Shown: in pieces, positions 62,870 through 64,000 of the stretch | Position numbering within the stretch: position 1 is the stretch's first letter | Layout of the letters: each line of letters starts with the position of its first letter | Assembly: GCF_003626735.1 (NCBI RefSeq) | Contig: NZ_RBHX01000001.1 | Coordinates: 1,984,001-2,048,000, forward strand | Direction: 5' to 3' | DNA length: 64,000 nucleotides | From: Microbacterium sp. CGR2 | GTDB lineage: Bacteria > Actinomycetota > Actinomycetes > Actinomycetales > Microbacteriaceae | The notes under the pieces: generated by a model | What the model was told of the DNA's origin: nothing | Database searches by the model: none | Seen by the model: only the letters and a program-made list of their open reading frames with translations | Program-made: the position numbers and the translations under genes

Positions 62870-63732
62870 GCGCCCTGGAAGTCCGCAACCTCACCAAGGA
62901 CTTCGTGGTCCGAAACGGATGGAAGCGCTCCACGCTGCGCGCGGCCAACGACATCAGCTTCCGCCTCGAGCCCGGCAAGACGGTGGCGATCGTCGGCGAA
63001 TCCGGCTCCGGCAAATCCACCGTCGCACGAATGATCGCGAAGCTGGAGAAGCCGACGTCCGGCGAGATCCTGCTCGACGATGTCTCCAGCGCGACGGCGG
63101 GGCGGGCACTGGGCGCGTACCGGCACCAGGTGCAGATGGTGTTCCAGGATCCGTTCGCCTCCCTGAACCCTTTTCACAGCGTCGAGCACCATCTCGAACG
63201 ACCTCTCCGACTCCACGGCGTCACCACCGGCGCGCGAGAGACCAGGGAACGGGTGCACGAGCTTCTCGAGCGCGTGAACCTCACTCCTGCCGAGGTGTTC
63301 GCCGCAAAGAAGCCGCACGAGATGTCCGGAGGACAGCGACAACGCGTCGCGATCGCCCGGGCGCTCGCTCCGGGGGCGCGATTCCTGATCGCGGACGAAC
63401 CGGTCTCGATGCTGGACGTCTCGATCAGGTTGTCGGTGCTCAATCTTCTCGCTCGCCTGCAGCGCGAGGACGACCTCGGCGTGCTCTACATCACCCACGA
63501 TCTCGCGACCGCACGTCACTTCAGCGACGAGATCATCGTGATGCTCCGCGGCAACATCGTCGAGCGGGGACCGTCCGACCAGGTCATCCTGGACCCGCAG
63601 CACGAGTACACGCGTCTCCTCCTCGCTGCCGCCCCGGATCCTCGCGGTCAGGGAAAGCTGCGCGACGAGGTGCGCCGCGAAGTCGCGACGGGTGGAAAGC
63701 GACGGGGGCGAGCCCCGGACGCCGTCAGGTGA
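62866..63732 (+). CDS. ABC transporter ATP-binding protein (DppF/OppF-like)
   Basis: A 288-residue ATPase: Walker A GESGSGKSTV, signature MSGGQRQRVAIARAL, Walker B FLIADEPVSMLDVS, switch histidine in ITHDLATARH. HEYTRLLLAAAPDP near the C-terminus is typical of the DppF type. It is the last gene of the seven-gene operon that starts with the GH4 enzyme. Unlike the other sugar importer in the window (25057-28213), this one brings its own two ATPases. It ends 8 bp inside the convergent edge gene. Confidence 0.92.
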   Translation: MSALEVRNLTKDFVVRNGWKRSTLRAANDISFRLEPGKTVAIVGESGSGKSTVARMIAKLEKPTSGEILLDDVSSATAGRALGAYRHQVQMVFQDPFASLNPFHSVEHHLERPLRLHGVTTGARETRERVHELLERVNLTPAEVFAAKKPHEMSGGQRQRVAIARALAPGARFLIADEPVSMLDVSIRLSVLNLLARLQREDDLGVLYITHDLATARHFSDEIIVMLRGNIVERGPSDQVILDPQHEYTRLLLAAAPDPRGQGKLRDEVRREVATGGKRRGRAPDAVR

Positions 63733-64000
63733 GTTCGATCTGAAGTCGGCGGGTCAGTTCCGCCGCCGGCATCGACCGCGGGAACACGGCGACCACGACG
63801 TCGTCGGGCGCGCGGTCGGCAGCATCCTCCGCGACGCCGTATCGGCGGCGGACATCAGCCAGTGCCGCCTGCAGGGTCGACAGCGGCACTTTCTTCGTGC
63901 CGCGCAGCAACTGCCGCAGAACATGATTGTGCACGGCGGTGACCAGAGCCGCGAAGCCGACGGCATCCAACGGGGCGACGCCGGGGAGAGCGCCGCGCAG
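63725..64000 (-). CDS. Unidentified protein, C-terminal part only
   Basis: The minus-strand frame ending at 63725 stays open to the right edge, so the N-terminus is outside the window. The visible 91 residues include NHVLRQLLRGTKKVPLSTL, QAALADVRRRYGVAEDAAD and AAELTRRLQIELT. The composition is alanine-, leucine- and arginine-rich, helical and soluble. The TTG at 63970 could serve as a start, but the frame reads on through 64000 without a stop. No family was recognised. It overlaps the DppF-like gene by 8 bp on the opposite strand. Confidence 0.55.
   Translation of the reverse strand: MRGALPGVAPLDAVGFAALVTAVHNHVLRQLLRGTKKVPLSTLQAALADVRRRYGVAEDAADRAPDDVVVAVFPRSMPAAELTRRLQIELT

Overview
The window comes from a high-GC actinobacterium, most likely Microbacterium or a close Microbacteriaceae relative. 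The grounds are strong G/C at third codon positions, frequent GTG (and one TTG) starts, translation-coupled ATGA/GTGA overlaps, a guaB / GuaB-like / guaA purine set with a DUF3817 gene just before guaA, sugar ABC importers without their own ATPase, and a LAxTG cell-wall sorting signal. The genus is inferred from sequence character, not from an alignment. No rRNA, tRNA, insertion sequence, prophage or CRISPR array was seen.

Layout. 1-5269: a branched-chain amino acid type ABC importer; the binding protein (cut at the left edge) converges on livH-M-G-F. 5519-7387: guaB and a DUF2277 gene. 7540-14039: a tightly coupled seven-gene operon (REC-PIG-L deacetylase fusion, ATP-grasp, PHP, processive family 2 glycosyltransferase, 47-residue membrane protein, stand-alone REC, membrane histidine kinase). 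I read it as a signal-controlled glycan pathway and the best candidate for an undescribed system here. 14115-18925: ABC-F ATPase, covalent-flavin amine oxidase, GuaB-like protein, SURF1. 19199-23845: a 1548-residue secreted nuclease/5'-nucleotidase. 24022-31335: DeoR-controlled sugar locus (binding protein, two permeases, class II aldolase, ADP-dependent-type sugar kinase, mannose-6-phosphate isomerase-like protein). 31390-34843: DUF3817, guaA, glycosyltransferase.

34844-35260 is gene-free and repeat-rich. 35261-36996 is a YciI/DGPF protein with an ECF42-type sigma factor. 37074-42019: stress and membrane proteins, a GDPD phosphodiesterase and a two-gene ABC transporter. 42152-45037: a cell-wall-anchored lamin-tail-domain protein. 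45142-50975: PcrA helicase, SseB-like protein, LigD-type polymerase domain and a separate ATP-dependent DNA ligase. 51019-54274: phytoene-desaturase-like oxidoreductase, a hypothetical protein, acyl-CoA dehydrogenase. 54465-63732: ROK repressor followed by a GH4 6-phospho-beta-glucosidase, a BadF-type kinase and a five-gene oligopeptide-type ABC importer, apparently an import-phosphorylate-hydrolyse route for beta-glucosides or related disaccharides. An unidentified partial gene sits at the right edge.

Many genes carry a TAGRCT-like -10 hexamer ending about 7 nt before the start codon with no obvious -35 box, which points to widespread leaderless transcription and was used to choose several starts.
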